A DNA stretch of 64,000 nucleotides, taken from assembly GCA_027625915.1 (NCBI GenBank), contig JANTQA010000036.1, positions 429,501 through 493,500 on the forward strand, given 5' to 3'. The stretch comes from Anaeramoeba flamelloides. Taxonomy: Eukaryota > Metamonada > Anaeramoebidae. Each line of letters opens with the position of its first letter. The stretch's first letter is position 1. The translations under genes were made by a program, and so were the position numbers. A model generated the notes under the pieces. That model worked only from the letters and a program-made list of their open reading frames with translations, was not told the DNA's origin and did not search any database. This document shows, piece after piece, positions 11,368 to 22,805 of the stretch.

Positions 11368-11384
11368 AAAGATGAATGAAAATT
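11368..11384. repeat. LINE target-site duplication, 5' copy
   Basis: The 17-bp sequence AAAGATGAATGAAAATT is repeated exactly at 15524-15540 and flanks the LINE. The preceding bases on the opposite strand place the first-strand nick after a TTT, as expected for target-primed reverse transcription. Confidence 0.92.
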
Positions 11385-12180
11385 ATTGAGAATGAAAATG
11401 AGACTGAAAAAGAAAAGGAAAAAGAAAAGGAAAAGGAAAAGGAAAATGAAAATAAAAATTTATTATTAAAAACAAAGGGTACAAATCAAACTATCTTAAA
11501 CTTCAAGACAGTACTTTCTAAAAAATGTAAAGGAACAACTTTAAATAAAACACAATGTCAAAAATTAACAAAAAACCAAGATGGTTTCTGTGATGTACAT
11601 AGAACCCAGCAGAATCACTAAATGATCAATATTGAATTGATCATTTAGTTAAATTAGTAAAAGAATTGACTTTGAATAATCATCCAATTTTAGCGGATGA
11701 AATAAATCTTTATATAAATAACTCAAGAAATTGTTTCCACAAAAATAATAATAATAACATTTTTTTAAATGTTCTTTTACTAATTTCAAAAACCCTTTTC
11801 AAAGTCCAATTATTCTTCATCTAAAAATTCCAAACCAAAATAAGGAATATCAAACAAATTTTATAATTTTAAAATTAATATTAATAATATTTAATGAATT
11901 TATAAATTGGAAAATAACAAGTATTAATTTCCCTCAATTTATTTATTGGTTTAAAAAATCATACAACTATACTTATCAAAACTCAATTAACGATTGTAAT
12001 TATATTAATAAAAATAAAATAATTATTTTAGAAAAGTTTTTTTTCAAATTTTTTAGAAATAAACAAAAAGATGTCGAAATAAAAGACAAAATTTATAATT
12101 ATTATCCACATAAAAATAATTGTAAATCTGAACAAAAATTACAAAAAGTAGGACTTTTAAATCAAATAATTTTTAAACAA
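11385..12180 (+). pseudogene. LINE ORF1-like region with Cys/His zinc motif
   Basis: After a Glu/Lys repeat, residues encoded at 11530-11605 give C-KGTTLNKTQC-QKLTKNQDGFC-DVH, a C-x8-C-x10-C-x2-H pattern. It resembles the short zinc-binding modules (often annotated DUF5763-like) found in viral and mobile proteins. A stop at 11621 is followed by another frame rich in Asn, Ile and Lys (LVKELTLNNHPILADEINLY and onward) up to a stop at 12181. In LINEs ORF1 is an RNA-binding chaperone; I infer that role from position only. Confidence 0.55.
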
Positions 12181-12189
12181 TAATTTATA

Positions 12190-15100
12190 AAAATTCTACA
12201 AGTTTTTAAATTAATTAATAAATATCCTATATTAAGATTAATAAAAAGGGGGGTTAATAAAATTATAATATGGGATAAATATGAAAATATTCTAAAAATT
12301 ATTAAAACAATAAGAAATCACAATAACACTATTCCAAAAGATATGACAATTTTCACATTTAATAAAAATAAAAAATTAATTCCAAGATTCATTGGAAATA
12401 ATAATACTATTACAGTCAGTTTCACTTTTAAGGCACAAACTTTCAAGGAAATTTAAGGCACAAAAAAAATCTCAAATTAAAGCACAAAATTCAAATTCTA
12501 GTAAAATAATTTGTAAAAAAACAAAATTCCAAATTTTGTGCTTTAATTTGAGATTTTTTTGAGCCTTAAATTTCCTTGAAAGTTTGTGCCTTAAAAGCGA
12601 AACTGACTGTAATAATAATAAAATTTTAAATTTAAAATTGATTTTTTCTTCTTTTAACATTAGAGGACTAAATAATTTTAACAAAAAAAAACTTTTGGAA
12701 TCTTTCTTAATTAATAATGATATAGACATTGTTTTTCTCCAAGAAACAAAAACTAAAAATAAACCAAATTTTTTTTTTTTGATACAATTATTAAAAAATT
12801 GTTATTGCGAAAAAAAATCAAAAGGTGGACTACAAATATTATTCAAAAAGATTTATTTAAACTTTATTTCCGAAATTCAATATCTAGATCAAGATGTACA
12901 AATAATTCGCTTCACAGATATAATTTTTATTAATATATATTTGAGGGAAGATAGAAAAAAAGAATTAATAAAAATTATTCAAACATTAATTGTTCAATAC
13001 CATAATTTCAAAACAATAATTGTTGGTGATTTTAATCTTACGGATAATGAAATTAAAAAAAAATATAATATTAAAAAATTTTAAAATCCTTTCTAATTCC
13101 ATAAATAGTAGAAAGAATAATATTGACCATATCTTAATTAACTTTAAAAATCAAAAAATTCTCAAAATATCAAAATCAATAGAAAACAATCTGTCAGATC
13201 ACAAAATGATTATTAATAATATCAATATTAATTCAGAGTGGAATATTAAGAAAAAATATAAAATTATCACAAATAATAGTTATCAAAAAGAATTTACTCA
13301 TTATTTTAAAAAAAAAAATTCATTTTAAATACAAATACAATAAAAAAATTTAAAACTAAATTTATTAAATATACAGATATAATTTATAAAGAAAATAAAA
13401 ATGACCATAAAATTGCTCCATTAATTAAAAATATTTTGTCTAACCCAAATTTAATAAATCGAATCAAAAAAATAAACAAAGAAGCTTGGAATAAATTTAT
13501 TGATGAAATAAACTTAGAATATATGGAAAACAAAAATTTTTGGAAAAAAATTAATTATATAAGGTCTAAAAAAATGAAAATGATTTTAAATAATCAAAAC
13601 ATGATTGATGAATATTTTGGTTATATTAAAAAACAATTCAATTGAACCAAGTAAAAATATTTTAAATTATATAAAAAATTTAAAAATTAAAAATTTAAAA
13701 AATTTAAAAAATTTTAAAATTGATAATTTTTTTCCAATTGAAAATATTAAAAACACAATCAAAAATTTAAAAAATAAATCAGTTAAAGGATTTCAAAAAA
13801 TTGAGAATTTAACATATATTTATAATGATGAAATCATTTCAAATCTTGAACAAATTGAAAATAAAAATTATGATAAATAGTTAATTGCAATTTATAATAT
13901 ATTTAATAATTGGCTATTTAATCCTAATAAGAATAATATTGAATATATTAAAAAAAGATCAATTTTATTTATACATAAAAAAGGAAATGAGGGGGTAGCT
14001 TTGAATTATCGACCAATTTCAATTAATCAAAGTTTACCAAGATTATTTCTTAAAATGTTATATAAACTAATTGAACCTACGGGGAATTTATTCACAAATC
14101 ACAGTTTGGATTTCGAAAACAATATGATACCCGAATTGCAGTTTTACATTTCTTAAATACTTATAATAATATAAAATCAAATAAAAAAAAAAAATAATAA
14201 TAAAACTTATATTATTATGATTGAAATAGCAAATTTTTTTGATTCAATCAGTTTTAAAATAATTAGAAAAACAATAAAAAAATTTATTTTTAATAAAATT
14301 ATTCAAAATTTTTTAATAAAATATTATCAAGGAGAAGGGCTAGGTATATTTCAAGGAGACCCATTATCACCTATTTTATTTGCTCTAATTTTACATTTTC
14401 TTTTATTAAAAATAATATCTTTAACAGACCATTGTGAAATGTTTGCAGATGATTTAATCTTAATTATAAAAGAGGATAAACCTAAGTAAAATCAAAAATT
14501 AAATTCAATTTATGAAATTATAATTCAATTTGGATTGAAACCAAATAAAGATAAAACAGTTATTTCAAAAGATTTAAAAAAGATTAAATATTTAGGTATC
14601 TATTTGGATAAAATTTCACATATAGTTTATAATTTAAAAAAAGCTAAAGAAACATTTAATAACTGTAAACAATTATTTAATAACAATTCCCTCAATAATA
14701 ATTTGAAAATCAGATTATTTAAATCTTTTATATTAAATCAATTAACATATGGATTAGAAATTTTTAATTATGAAATAAAAACTTTAAATTATTTAAATTC
14801 TTCGATGAATACAGCCATTACTGAAATATGCAAAATAAACAGAAATACACCAATTCTTATTTATAAAACAGAATTTAAAATTGAAAATATGATAATTTCA
14901 GTAAATAAAAAAAAAATCAAATTTAAAAAAAAATTAAAAAATTTATCTCTTCCTTTTTTAGAAAAATTAATAAAATTTAATCAACGAACCAACAATAAAA
15001 TTAACTGGAATTCAAAAGATATAATTGAATTAAAATAGGAAATCTATAAATACACATATAATGAATTATTGAATTCCAAGAGCTGGAAAGTGAAAAAATA

Positions 15101-15419
15101 CTTCACAATATTAAGAAACCAAAATTCATTATTTACAACTCAAAAATATCTAAGCTATCCATCAAGTTCAACAATCCTAAAATTTAGGACATTTACCAAT
15201 TGCTTAAACAGATATTACTATGTAACTAATAAAAATTCAAATAAATTTTGTCCTTTATGTTTAAAATACAAACAAAAGGAAGTTATAGAAAATATTGATC
15301 ATTTTTTGTGGGTATATCCTTCCTATGAAAATAATAGATTAATATTTCTGAATAAATTAAATGAAAAAAAAATCTATGAATTAATTTTAAACCATAACAG
15401 TTTATTATTATTTTCATAG
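12190..15419 (+). pseudogene. LINE ORF2: endonuclease and reverse transcriptase, interrupted
   Basis: Endonuclease motifs are SFNIRGL (12640s), DIVFLQETK, GGL and IVGDFNLT (13018-13041). The frame then shifts in an A-run near 13070, after which the SDH motif (ENNLSDHKMII) appears near 13195. Reverse transcriptase motifs are NYRPISINQSLPR (14004-14044), FQGDPLSPILF (14350s) and FADDLIL (14443-14462), with thumb motif IKYLGIYLDK (14584-14613). The C-terminus has CPLC plus His but a Val where many LINEs have the last Cys. TAG stops at 13878 and 14487 and further frame changes break the enzyme. The upstream frame FIGNNNTI reads directly into NNKILNLKL once the MITE is disregarded, so the MITE inserted after the LINE. 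Confidence 0.9.
12413..12609. mobile_element. Palindromic MITE, copy 2, inserted in the LINE
   Basis: Same 197-bp palindrome as at 2536-2733, flanked by TA at 12411-12412 and 12610-12611. One TA plus the element accounts exactly for the break in the LINE reading frame. Confidence 0.93.
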
Positions 15420-15523
15420 GAAGGATAATCGTGAAATCTATGATTTTACGCTTAAATTTCTGAAAGGAAATTTGAGTATAAGGGCAACTAGAGTGCAATT
15501 TACACTTCTTCAATAATAAAAAA

Positions 15524-15540
15524 AAAGATGAATGAAAATT
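15524..15540. repeat. LINE target-site duplication, 3' copy
   Basis: Exact copy of 11368-11384, directly after the A-rich tail of the LINE. Confidence 0.92.
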
Positions 15541-15825
15541 CTGTTGATTGTTTTGAAACATTTAGTATAAACTCTAAAACTGTCATAATAAAAAAGAATA
15601 AACAATTGTGCAATTCAAAGATTTTCAATTTGTCAGTTTTTTTTTTACTTTTTTATCAGTGATTTTGTTTTTTATATTTTGAAAAAGTTAAAAGTAAATT
15701 CTCTGAACAATTCTTTTTTAATTAATAGTTGTGGATCAAAAAAAAACAAATTCGTCTTTACAAGAAATTATAATTGTAGAAAAGTTTTCAATACTTTTAT
15801 TTTTTTATGCTTTATTGTTTGGAAA

Positions 15826-18800
15826 ATGGAACACAAAATTTTGACTGCAGCTTTTCTAGTTTTTTGTCTTTTGTTAAATTTCGGTTGCTCTCGTAAGTAA
15901 AAGATTTGTTTTGTATTCTAAAGAAAATTTTTTATTGCACTCAAACTACACCTAAAGACCAAAATAATAAAACTTTTTGTTCGTATTTACAAATAAAATT
16001 CCTCCAAAATTCAAGAATTGTTTCTCTCATTTGTCTTTTTGAACTTTTGAATCAACTCCACTCCATTTTAGGTTGTTTTTATGATTTTCCAAATCCAAAA
16101 AAAAAAAAAAAAAAAAAAATGAAGAAATGAAATTTCAAAATACAAAAAACTTTTACCAACAAGAACAAAAATAACAAGATTAACACTCTTTAATAAATTT
16201 CAAAATGAAACTTTTTTGAAAACAAAAACAAAAACACAAAAACAAAAAAAAACACAAATAGATGATGGAGGCGAACTTGAGATAATCGACGATTTTGTTC
16301 TTGTTAAAAAACTGCAAACAGACACCTATGTTGATTATAATCAAAACAATGGAAGCTTTGCGATTTCTACTGTCAAGGAATCCGTAATAGATGAATCAAC
16401 ACATACTGTCTTTTACCAGTCTGATGGAGTTGAGTTGTTCCGAAAACACTTTGTTGTCAATTCAACAGAAGGGACTAAAAAGATTATTTCAATCTCTTTA
16501 AAAAACAATTATTTTTTTGTTGCGATGATCAACCAATATGATCCAGGAGAAGCGACACTTCAATTTTATGATGAGAATTTAAATTTAATTCAGCAAACCT
16601 TGGTCGACTATGGGTTAGGGCCCTATTATGATATTGAAGTCTTTTCCTTTGACAGCAATAGTGATGTGGTTTTGCTGATAAACATTGGACGATACAAAGA
16701 AGATGTCGATACCAAACAGACTTTTGGTCTGTTGTATGATTGCCAAGGGAATTTAAAATCAACCATTGCCAAACTAAGTGAAAATGATACGTACACTTAC
16801 ACAAATATGGATTTTTCTGTTTTCAGCAATGAATCATTTATTCTTGCATCTCAGGTATACAACCCAGACAAAGGCTGTTATGATCTTTTTGTTAAGACAA
16901 TTGAAATCAAAGAAAACGAATTTCATGGGTTAAATAACGAATTCCAAATCAATAATGAAAGCGAACCAGGAGGAATATACCCCGAGGTATCTATTTTCAA
17001 TGATGATTCCTTTGTTGTTTTTTGGACGGATACAATGGACGGCGAATATGTTGTGAATAGTCAAAGGGTGGATAAAGAAATGAATTTAATTGGCGATATT
17101 CAAGTAATAATAGGCCATTTACCCGAAGCATTTAAAGTGTTAAAGACAAAAATTAGCCAAGATCAAACAGTGATCATTGGGTGGGAATTAATGATAGTCG
17201 ACAATGTGATCCGTTACCAATTATTTGATCCTGATTTAAATGCAATTACTAACGTTACCAAATTAGTTGCTCTTGACACCTCAAGCAAATTTGAAGAATT
17301 ATATATTGACACATACGAATCAGATTTTCTTTTTACTTATATTGAAAAGGTTTCAAGCAGCAACCGAAGTGCATATTTCACCAGATGGCATATGAACTCA
17401 GCACCGCTTTTAGAAAATACAATACCAGATCCAGAATTTGAATTAAAAACACGAGATTTCCAATACACAATCCCATCAGACACTTGGACAGAACTAGAAA
17501 ATCAAGAAATTACATATTCTTCCCGTTATGATTCTAATTTGTTGCCATGGTTGAGTTATGACAACTCAAGCAGAACCTTTCAAGGCACCTTACCTTATTC
17601 GTGTGGAGAAATATTTTCAGACATTTATGAAATTGCAACTGACGTTTGGGGCAATGGGCAAAGGCAGGCTTTTCCATAAAAACTGCCAACGAAGCGCCCA
17701 CAATTCAAAACAATTTAGAAAATCAATATATCCATTCAAATGAAAACTTAAATTATCAAATTGCTGAAAATAGCTTTTCAGATCCTGAAAACCAAGAATT
17801 AACTGTGACTGCAAATATCGCTGATCCAGAAGCACAATCTTGGATCAGTTTTGATGATGAAACTAGAACCTTCAGCGGAACACCAAATAATTCCATTTGC
17901 AGTGAAAAAATATATTCAAACATTGAAGTAATCGCAGAAGATGATTGTGGGAATATTATTAAAAAATTATTTTGATGTTTCTGTCAAAAATTATCCACCA
18001 ACAATTCAAAATGGACTTGAAAATCAAGCAATCAATGCAATAACAGAATTAAATTACCAATTTGATATCAACACATTCCATGACCCAGAGGGATTTGAAT
18101 TTACCTATTCAGCAAATATCACTGATCCAGACGCACAGGGGTGGCTCAATTTTGATAACAAAACTCGAACCTTTAGTGGAAAGCCAAATAATCCTATTTG
18201 CAGTGAAAAGAATTATACTAATATTGAAGTGATCGCAGAGGATAGCTGTGGACACATTATTAGCGATTTTTTTGATATTCAAGTAACCAACGAAAAACCA
18301 AGAATTAATAAAAATTTAATTAACCAAAGAATTAATTCCACCGGATTTGTAAATTATCAATTTGCTGAAAATACTTTTTTTAGATCCTGAAAATCAAGAA
18401 TTATTTTATCAAATAAATAAAAACGAAGCAACATGGCTTGATTTTGACAACGAAACAAGAACAGTTAGTGGCTCGCCGGATTTTTATTATTGCAAGGAAC
18501 AAGTTTTTGAAAACATTGAAATCATTGCTTTTGATAATTGTTCAAAGCAAAATTCAGACTTTTTTAATATCACAATTAATAATGAAAAACCAAAAATTAT
18601 CAAAGCTTTATTTACCCAACATATAAACGAAGAAAGCCCATCATTAGACTATCAAGTTGATTTGGATTCCTTTCAAGACCCAGAGGGGCATACTCTAACC
18701 TTTAAAAGCACCCTATCAAACAATTATAATTTACCAAACTGGGTTATCTTTTGATAATGAAACTTTGTCCTTTAGTGGGACGCCACCACAAAGTTCTTGC

Positions 18801-19730
18801 TCAGAAACCATTGCAATCAAATTAACTGCCATTGATGATTGTAATTATCAAACTGAACAATTCTTTGATATTATTATTAACAAAACAAACGTAACATTAT
18901 CCAAAGAATTAAATGATGAAAATTACAATGTTGATGAGCTCTTTTCCTTTTCCTTTGACGAAGACACCTTTATTGACCCACGAGAAATGGGGTTAACCTA
19001 TTCAATAAAATTATCAAATGGCAGTGAAACACCAGATTGGATACATTTCAATTCAAATGATAGAACCTTCTTTGGCACGACAGAGGGATGCACAGACGAC
19101 ATAATAATCGAGATAATTGCAGAAGACTATTGTAAAGTAAATGCCTCGGGCGAATTCCATTTGCAAATTACCAATCGGAAACCACAGCAATCTCAGCATT
19201 TAAAAAATCAAGTTTGTCAAGAATCAGAATCATTTACTTTAAATTTTGAACAAGACCTATTTATTGATCCAGAACAATCAGAAATTGATTACGAAATTGG
19301 CAGAAGTGGGAATAAGCAATTACCTGATTGGATAAAATTTGACCAAGAAAGTTTAAGTGTATCTGGTGTTTGTGAAGGTGATGAAACTTCAATAGATATC
19401 GATATTATCGGCTATGATGATTGCAGAGAATCTGGAAAGGCTTCTTTTAATTTGAAAATTAATTTAAACGAAGAAGAATCATTCTCACTTTTTGAAGGAA
19501 CAATGCTTTATGTTTCAATATCAATCATATCTTTAATTGTATTTTCATTCCTTTTATTATCTGTGATCTTCATTTTGAAAAAAAAAAAAAAACACAATCT
19601 TAGAAAAAATAATAACAATAAAACAATAACCCTTGAACAATATTATAAAAATAAAAAAAATAATCAATCGTTTGACAGATATACAGAATCAGAACAAGAA
19701 TTTGATATAACTAGCGATAGTGGATTATAA
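15826..19730 (+). CDS. Type I membrane protein with seven cadherin-like (CADG/He_PIG) repeats; frame broken four times
   Basis: Likely cell-surface adhesion or recognition receptor. Exon 1 (15826-15892) encodes a signal peptide, MEHKILTAAFLVFCLLLNFG, and ends at a GTAAGT donor. The intron is 15893-16261. Exon 2 rejoins in phase (codon split C|AT) at DGGELEI. About 380 residues follow with beta-propeller-like repeats of the type PEVSIFNDDSFVVFWT, common in surface proteins. From about 17430 there are seven ~95-residue repeats with the pattern NTFxDPE, W-x-FD, TRTFSGTP, C-SE, IEVIAEDDCG and NxxP. Near 19500 a membrane helix (MLYVSISIISLIVFSFLLLS) precedes a Lys-rich stop-transfer and an Asp/Ser/Tyr tail. 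The frame is broken near 17670 (T-run), 17963 (A-run), 18375 (T-run) and 18752 (T-run). Each break is one base in a homopolymer, and protein similarity continues across each. Either these are sequencing errors or the gene is a recent pseudogene. The stop is TAA at 19728-19730. Confidence 0.85.
15893..16261 (+). other. Intron 1 of the cadherin-like receptor gene
   Basis: A GTAAGT donor follows the signal-peptide exon, and an AG after ACACAAAT precedes exon 2. It is 369 bp, A-rich and contains a long A-run at 16099-16120. The phase (one base before, two after) matches on both sides, which supports the model. Confidence 0.75.
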
Positions 19731-20419
19731 ACCTTATATTTCCAAAATTCAGATACTGTGTTATATGATAATTCCGATCAAGAAAATATCATTGGGTTGG
19801 ATATTATCATATTAATAAGGGTGGAATGAGAAAACTAAAAAAAAAAAAAATAATTAATGATAATTCAGAATTAGAAATTTTTAGTGATTCGGATTAAATC
19901 AATCATGAAATTAATTTTTTTTATTTTTTATATTTTTATTTTATTTTATTATCTTAAATTTAATATTTTTTGTTTATTATTCTTTTAATTTTTTTTCAAT
20001 TGTACTTTATAAATTCATATTTTCCATATTATGAATAATTAAAATAAAAACCTTTAAAGATTAATTTTATTGATTTTTTTTTTTTTAACATTATTATGTG
20101 ATTTTTCCTATATTTAAAAAAAAGGACTAAAAATAAACATTATAAATTATTTAAAAATTTATCACTATTATAACCTTAAATTAATAATCACTTATAATGG
20201 AAGGGGAACATAAATACAGAAATATGATATTTTTTCAATTATCAAACATATTTTTTGAATCAAAATTTTGTTTTTTTTAACTTGATAACAAATTTTATGA
20301 GTAATCATCAATATCTACAGTTTATCAATTAAATTAAGATCAATTAAGCAAAAAAATTTTTTCTTTCAGTGTTTTGAAAAAGTTATTTTCTGATTTTCAG
20401 AAAATGTAAAAAAATTGCA
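19731..20419. other. AT-rich region downstream of the receptor gene
   Basis: The frame of the receptor continues past its TAA for 30 codons (including NSDTVLYDNSDQENIIG) with the same acidic/Asn-rich character, and a further acidic stretch (NDNSELEIFSDSD) ends at TAA near 19896. This may be a lost part of the cytoplasmic tail. Beyond 19900 I see no feature. Confidence 0.4.
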
Positions 20420-20736
20420 ATTTAAAATTTTGAAAAATTTTTTTAAGAAATTATTTGGTCTTATTCACAAGAATCCTTATAACAGTTAAAATCATTTTTG
20501 GTATAAAAAAATTGATTTTGAATTTTGAGGATAAAATTAATTTATCCAAAAATATCTTAAAAAAAAATTTGATTTTGAAAAATTGAATTTAATCTTAAAA
20601 TAAAAACAAAATTTTTGGGTAAAATATTTAAATGACTTTAAAATTTAATCATTATAACTATTATTCTTGAAAAAATATAATTATTTTTTAATCAGTTGAA
20701 TATATAATTTTTTTTGGTTAACCAAAAGAATTATCT

Positions 20737-20780
<44 letters not shown>

Positions 20781-21052
20781 CTGGTAACAAAGACTTGTTA
20801 TAGTATAATAATGATCAAAATGGCAATAAACGGGGTAAAAACTTGTTATAATGTGAGAAATAAGATGAATTTATTTATTTTTTTTTTCAGAACAAATGGA
20901 AAAAAAAATTGATCTGCTAAACTAATTTTCTTTTATAATTTTCTATGTTGAAGAGAATATTAACAACTTGGCATATACAAAATTTGTAAGTTGAGAATAC
21001 CACCAATAAAATATTTTAAAATTTTGTCTTGTTGTCGTATAAGACTGATCCC
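20420..21052 (-). mobile_element. TTAA element, family F copy 1 (one end defined)
   Basis: The right end reads ACTGATCCC before TTAA (21053-21056). From there leftward about 630 bp match the inverse of 25532-26160 closely, including a shared TTTTGGTTAACCAAAA palindrome. The outer end is not clear. It contains the (AT)n run at 20739-20778, which the other copy lacks. Confidence 0.65.
20739..20778. repeat. (AT)20 microsatellite
   Basis: Forty bases of uninterrupted alternating A and T. The sister element at 25.8 kb has no such run, so it expanded after the two copies separated. Confidence 0.97.
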
Positions 21053-21056
21053 TTAA

Positions 21057-21899
21057 CACAACAAAAGTGCAGAGACAAAGTTACCCATAAATAAAAAAAA
21101 AATGTCAAATTACTTTGGTTATCTCTTGAGATTCAGTAATTTCGTAGAATTTGAAATTTTGAGGAATTTGATAATTTTTCCTAATTAGATAATTTCTTAT
21201 CAACAAATAAATAGATAAACTATTGAAAAACAGTACTTTATATTTTGGTTAAGATATTTATCTATTTTTATTCCACTATTAAAAAGAATTATTTTTTTCA
21301 AAAAATGGAGGTAATTTTATTTATTTCAATTTTTATTTTCAGTTTAACTAGAAAAACTTACCTAATTAGAACTTAAAAATACACCTAAGGTCATATTAAT
21401 CAAATCGGTTTTAATTTAAAACTATTTTTAGTAAAAAAGTGATAATAACTATATAAAAGTTAATAATATTACCAAAATTCAATTCCACTTTTTATTTCTA
21501 CTTATTATTTGTGGATATGAACTTTTCAATAATAAAATAAAAACAAAAAAATACATCTTTTTAAATTCAGAAAAACTGAATACATTTCGAATATACAAAT
21601 CAAATGATGTATATGTATATTATCAACAGTGATTAAGATCTGATATTTAGAATGAATTTTTTTTATCAAAAATGAAGTTTTATTATTTTTGGTTATACTT
21701 GAAAAATATCATTATCAAATCAATGACTCTTTAAATTAAAAAATAATAAAGGAACTGGGTCCTTAAGTGTGTGTGAAGAATTTCTGTTAAGATATTAATA
21801 AAATATAACCAATAATAAAGATGAGAAAACTCTCTAAAACATTTTCCATCTTTAAAACCAGGTCTCATTTTCTAAAACAATACAAAATAATTGCTATTT
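21057..21899. other. AT-rich intergenic region
   Basis: No gene, RNA or clear repeat end is seen in this stretch. Confidence 0.5.
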
Positions 21900-22394
21900 A
21901 ATGTTTATATTCTGACAATATGATCTATCACCAAATGATTATGTTCATCATAGATTTGCTTCTAATAAAAATAATTTGTAATTGAGTGTAAATAATATTA
22001 GTTTTAATTTTTTTAGTAGGAAATAAACTATTTGAAGATAATAATTGTATTATTATTACAGAATACATTATTAGACTTTTGACTCAAGATCGGAATAAAA
22101 AATTTATATTTTGTGATTTTTTTTTTAATTTATTTTTCGAAATCTAAAAAAAGAAATTTCTTTATAATAGTTCTTCAGTATTAAATTATTTATAAAGAAA
22201 GCAAAAAGAATCTATTTTTTCAATTTTTTAATTTCAAAGATTAACTCAATTATCATCAATATGAAAAACCAAAAGAATGAATAGTTTTATTATCTTTTTT
22301 TGAAGTTATTTGTAAATTTCAAATAAATTTCCAATATATGAAAATAAATTTCAATATAACAAAAGAAGTTAAAATCTTTGATTTTTTTTTATCA

Positions 22395-22560
22395 CAATCG
22401 AAAATTTTCTAAACTCTGTTTCAGTCAAAGGCGCCCAACGTTTTTTTAAAAATATCAATTATTTTATATAATTGACCTTTGAAGATCAAATAAGAAATAA
22501 AGAGAATAATAAACCTCAAAGAAATGTTGATACATGTATGAAAGAAAACTAATTAATCAA
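22395..22560 (-). repeat. Dispersed repeat R, inverted copy
   Basis: Matches the inverse of about 51060-51235, including CTGTTTCAGTCAAAGG and ATCAAATAAGAAATAA. It belongs to the same family as the tandem pair at 50559-51235. Confidence 0.6.
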
Positions 22561-22659
22561 TAGCTTTTCTTAAAAATTGAAAAACTCAAATTCTTAGGGC
22601 CCTATTGAGAAAAACAAGGATGTTCGTTTTGAACTTCTACTGGTATCTGAATAATAAAT

Positions 22660-22805
22660 ATGAAACATTTTTCACTTCATTTTCCATACTTTTCTTTTAG
22701 AAACCAAACCCCCAAACAAGGTTTGTTGGTATTTGTGGTCTCTATTTGAAAAAGGAAAAGAAAATGAAGTGAAAATTTTTCACATTTATTAAACAAATAT
22801 CAAGA
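22660..22805. repeat. Hairpin repeat P, copy 1
   Basis: A palindrome of about 145 bp: TTTTTCACTTCATTTTCC on the left pairs with GGAAAAGAAAATGAAGTG on the right. A relative lies at 44585-44735. Confidence 0.7.

Larger units (their letters stand above)
11385..15523 (+). mobile_element. Non-LTR retrotransposon (LINE, APE-endonuclease type), decayed
   Basis: A roughly 4.1-kb insertion flanked by a perfect 17-bp target-site duplication, ending in ATAATAAAAAAAAA. Order: ORF1-like part with a Glu/Lys-rich start and a Cys/His motif (11385-12180), a frame that runs into an apurinic-type endonuclease (from 12612), a reverse transcriptase (about 13700-15000), and a C-terminal CPLC zinc-like motif (15249-15320). 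A 201-bp MITE interrupts it at 12413-12609. The 5' end falls inside the Glu/Lys tract, so it is probably 5'-truncated; the ATG at 11376 belongs to the duplicated host site. Several frame breaks and stops show that it is inactive. Related but more decayed fragments are on the minus strand at 33100-33610 and 40417-40620. Confidence 0.93.

Noticed and set aside
11385-15523. LTR retrotransposon or virus-derived element
   Set aside because: No long terminal repeats; the endonuclease is of the apurinic type, there is an A-rich tail, and a 17-bp target duplication is typical of LINEs.
20739-20778. (AT)20 run as a possible centromere or origin signal
   Set aside because: A simple microsatellite inside a transposon copy; the sister copy lacks it, and no other origin-like structure is present.
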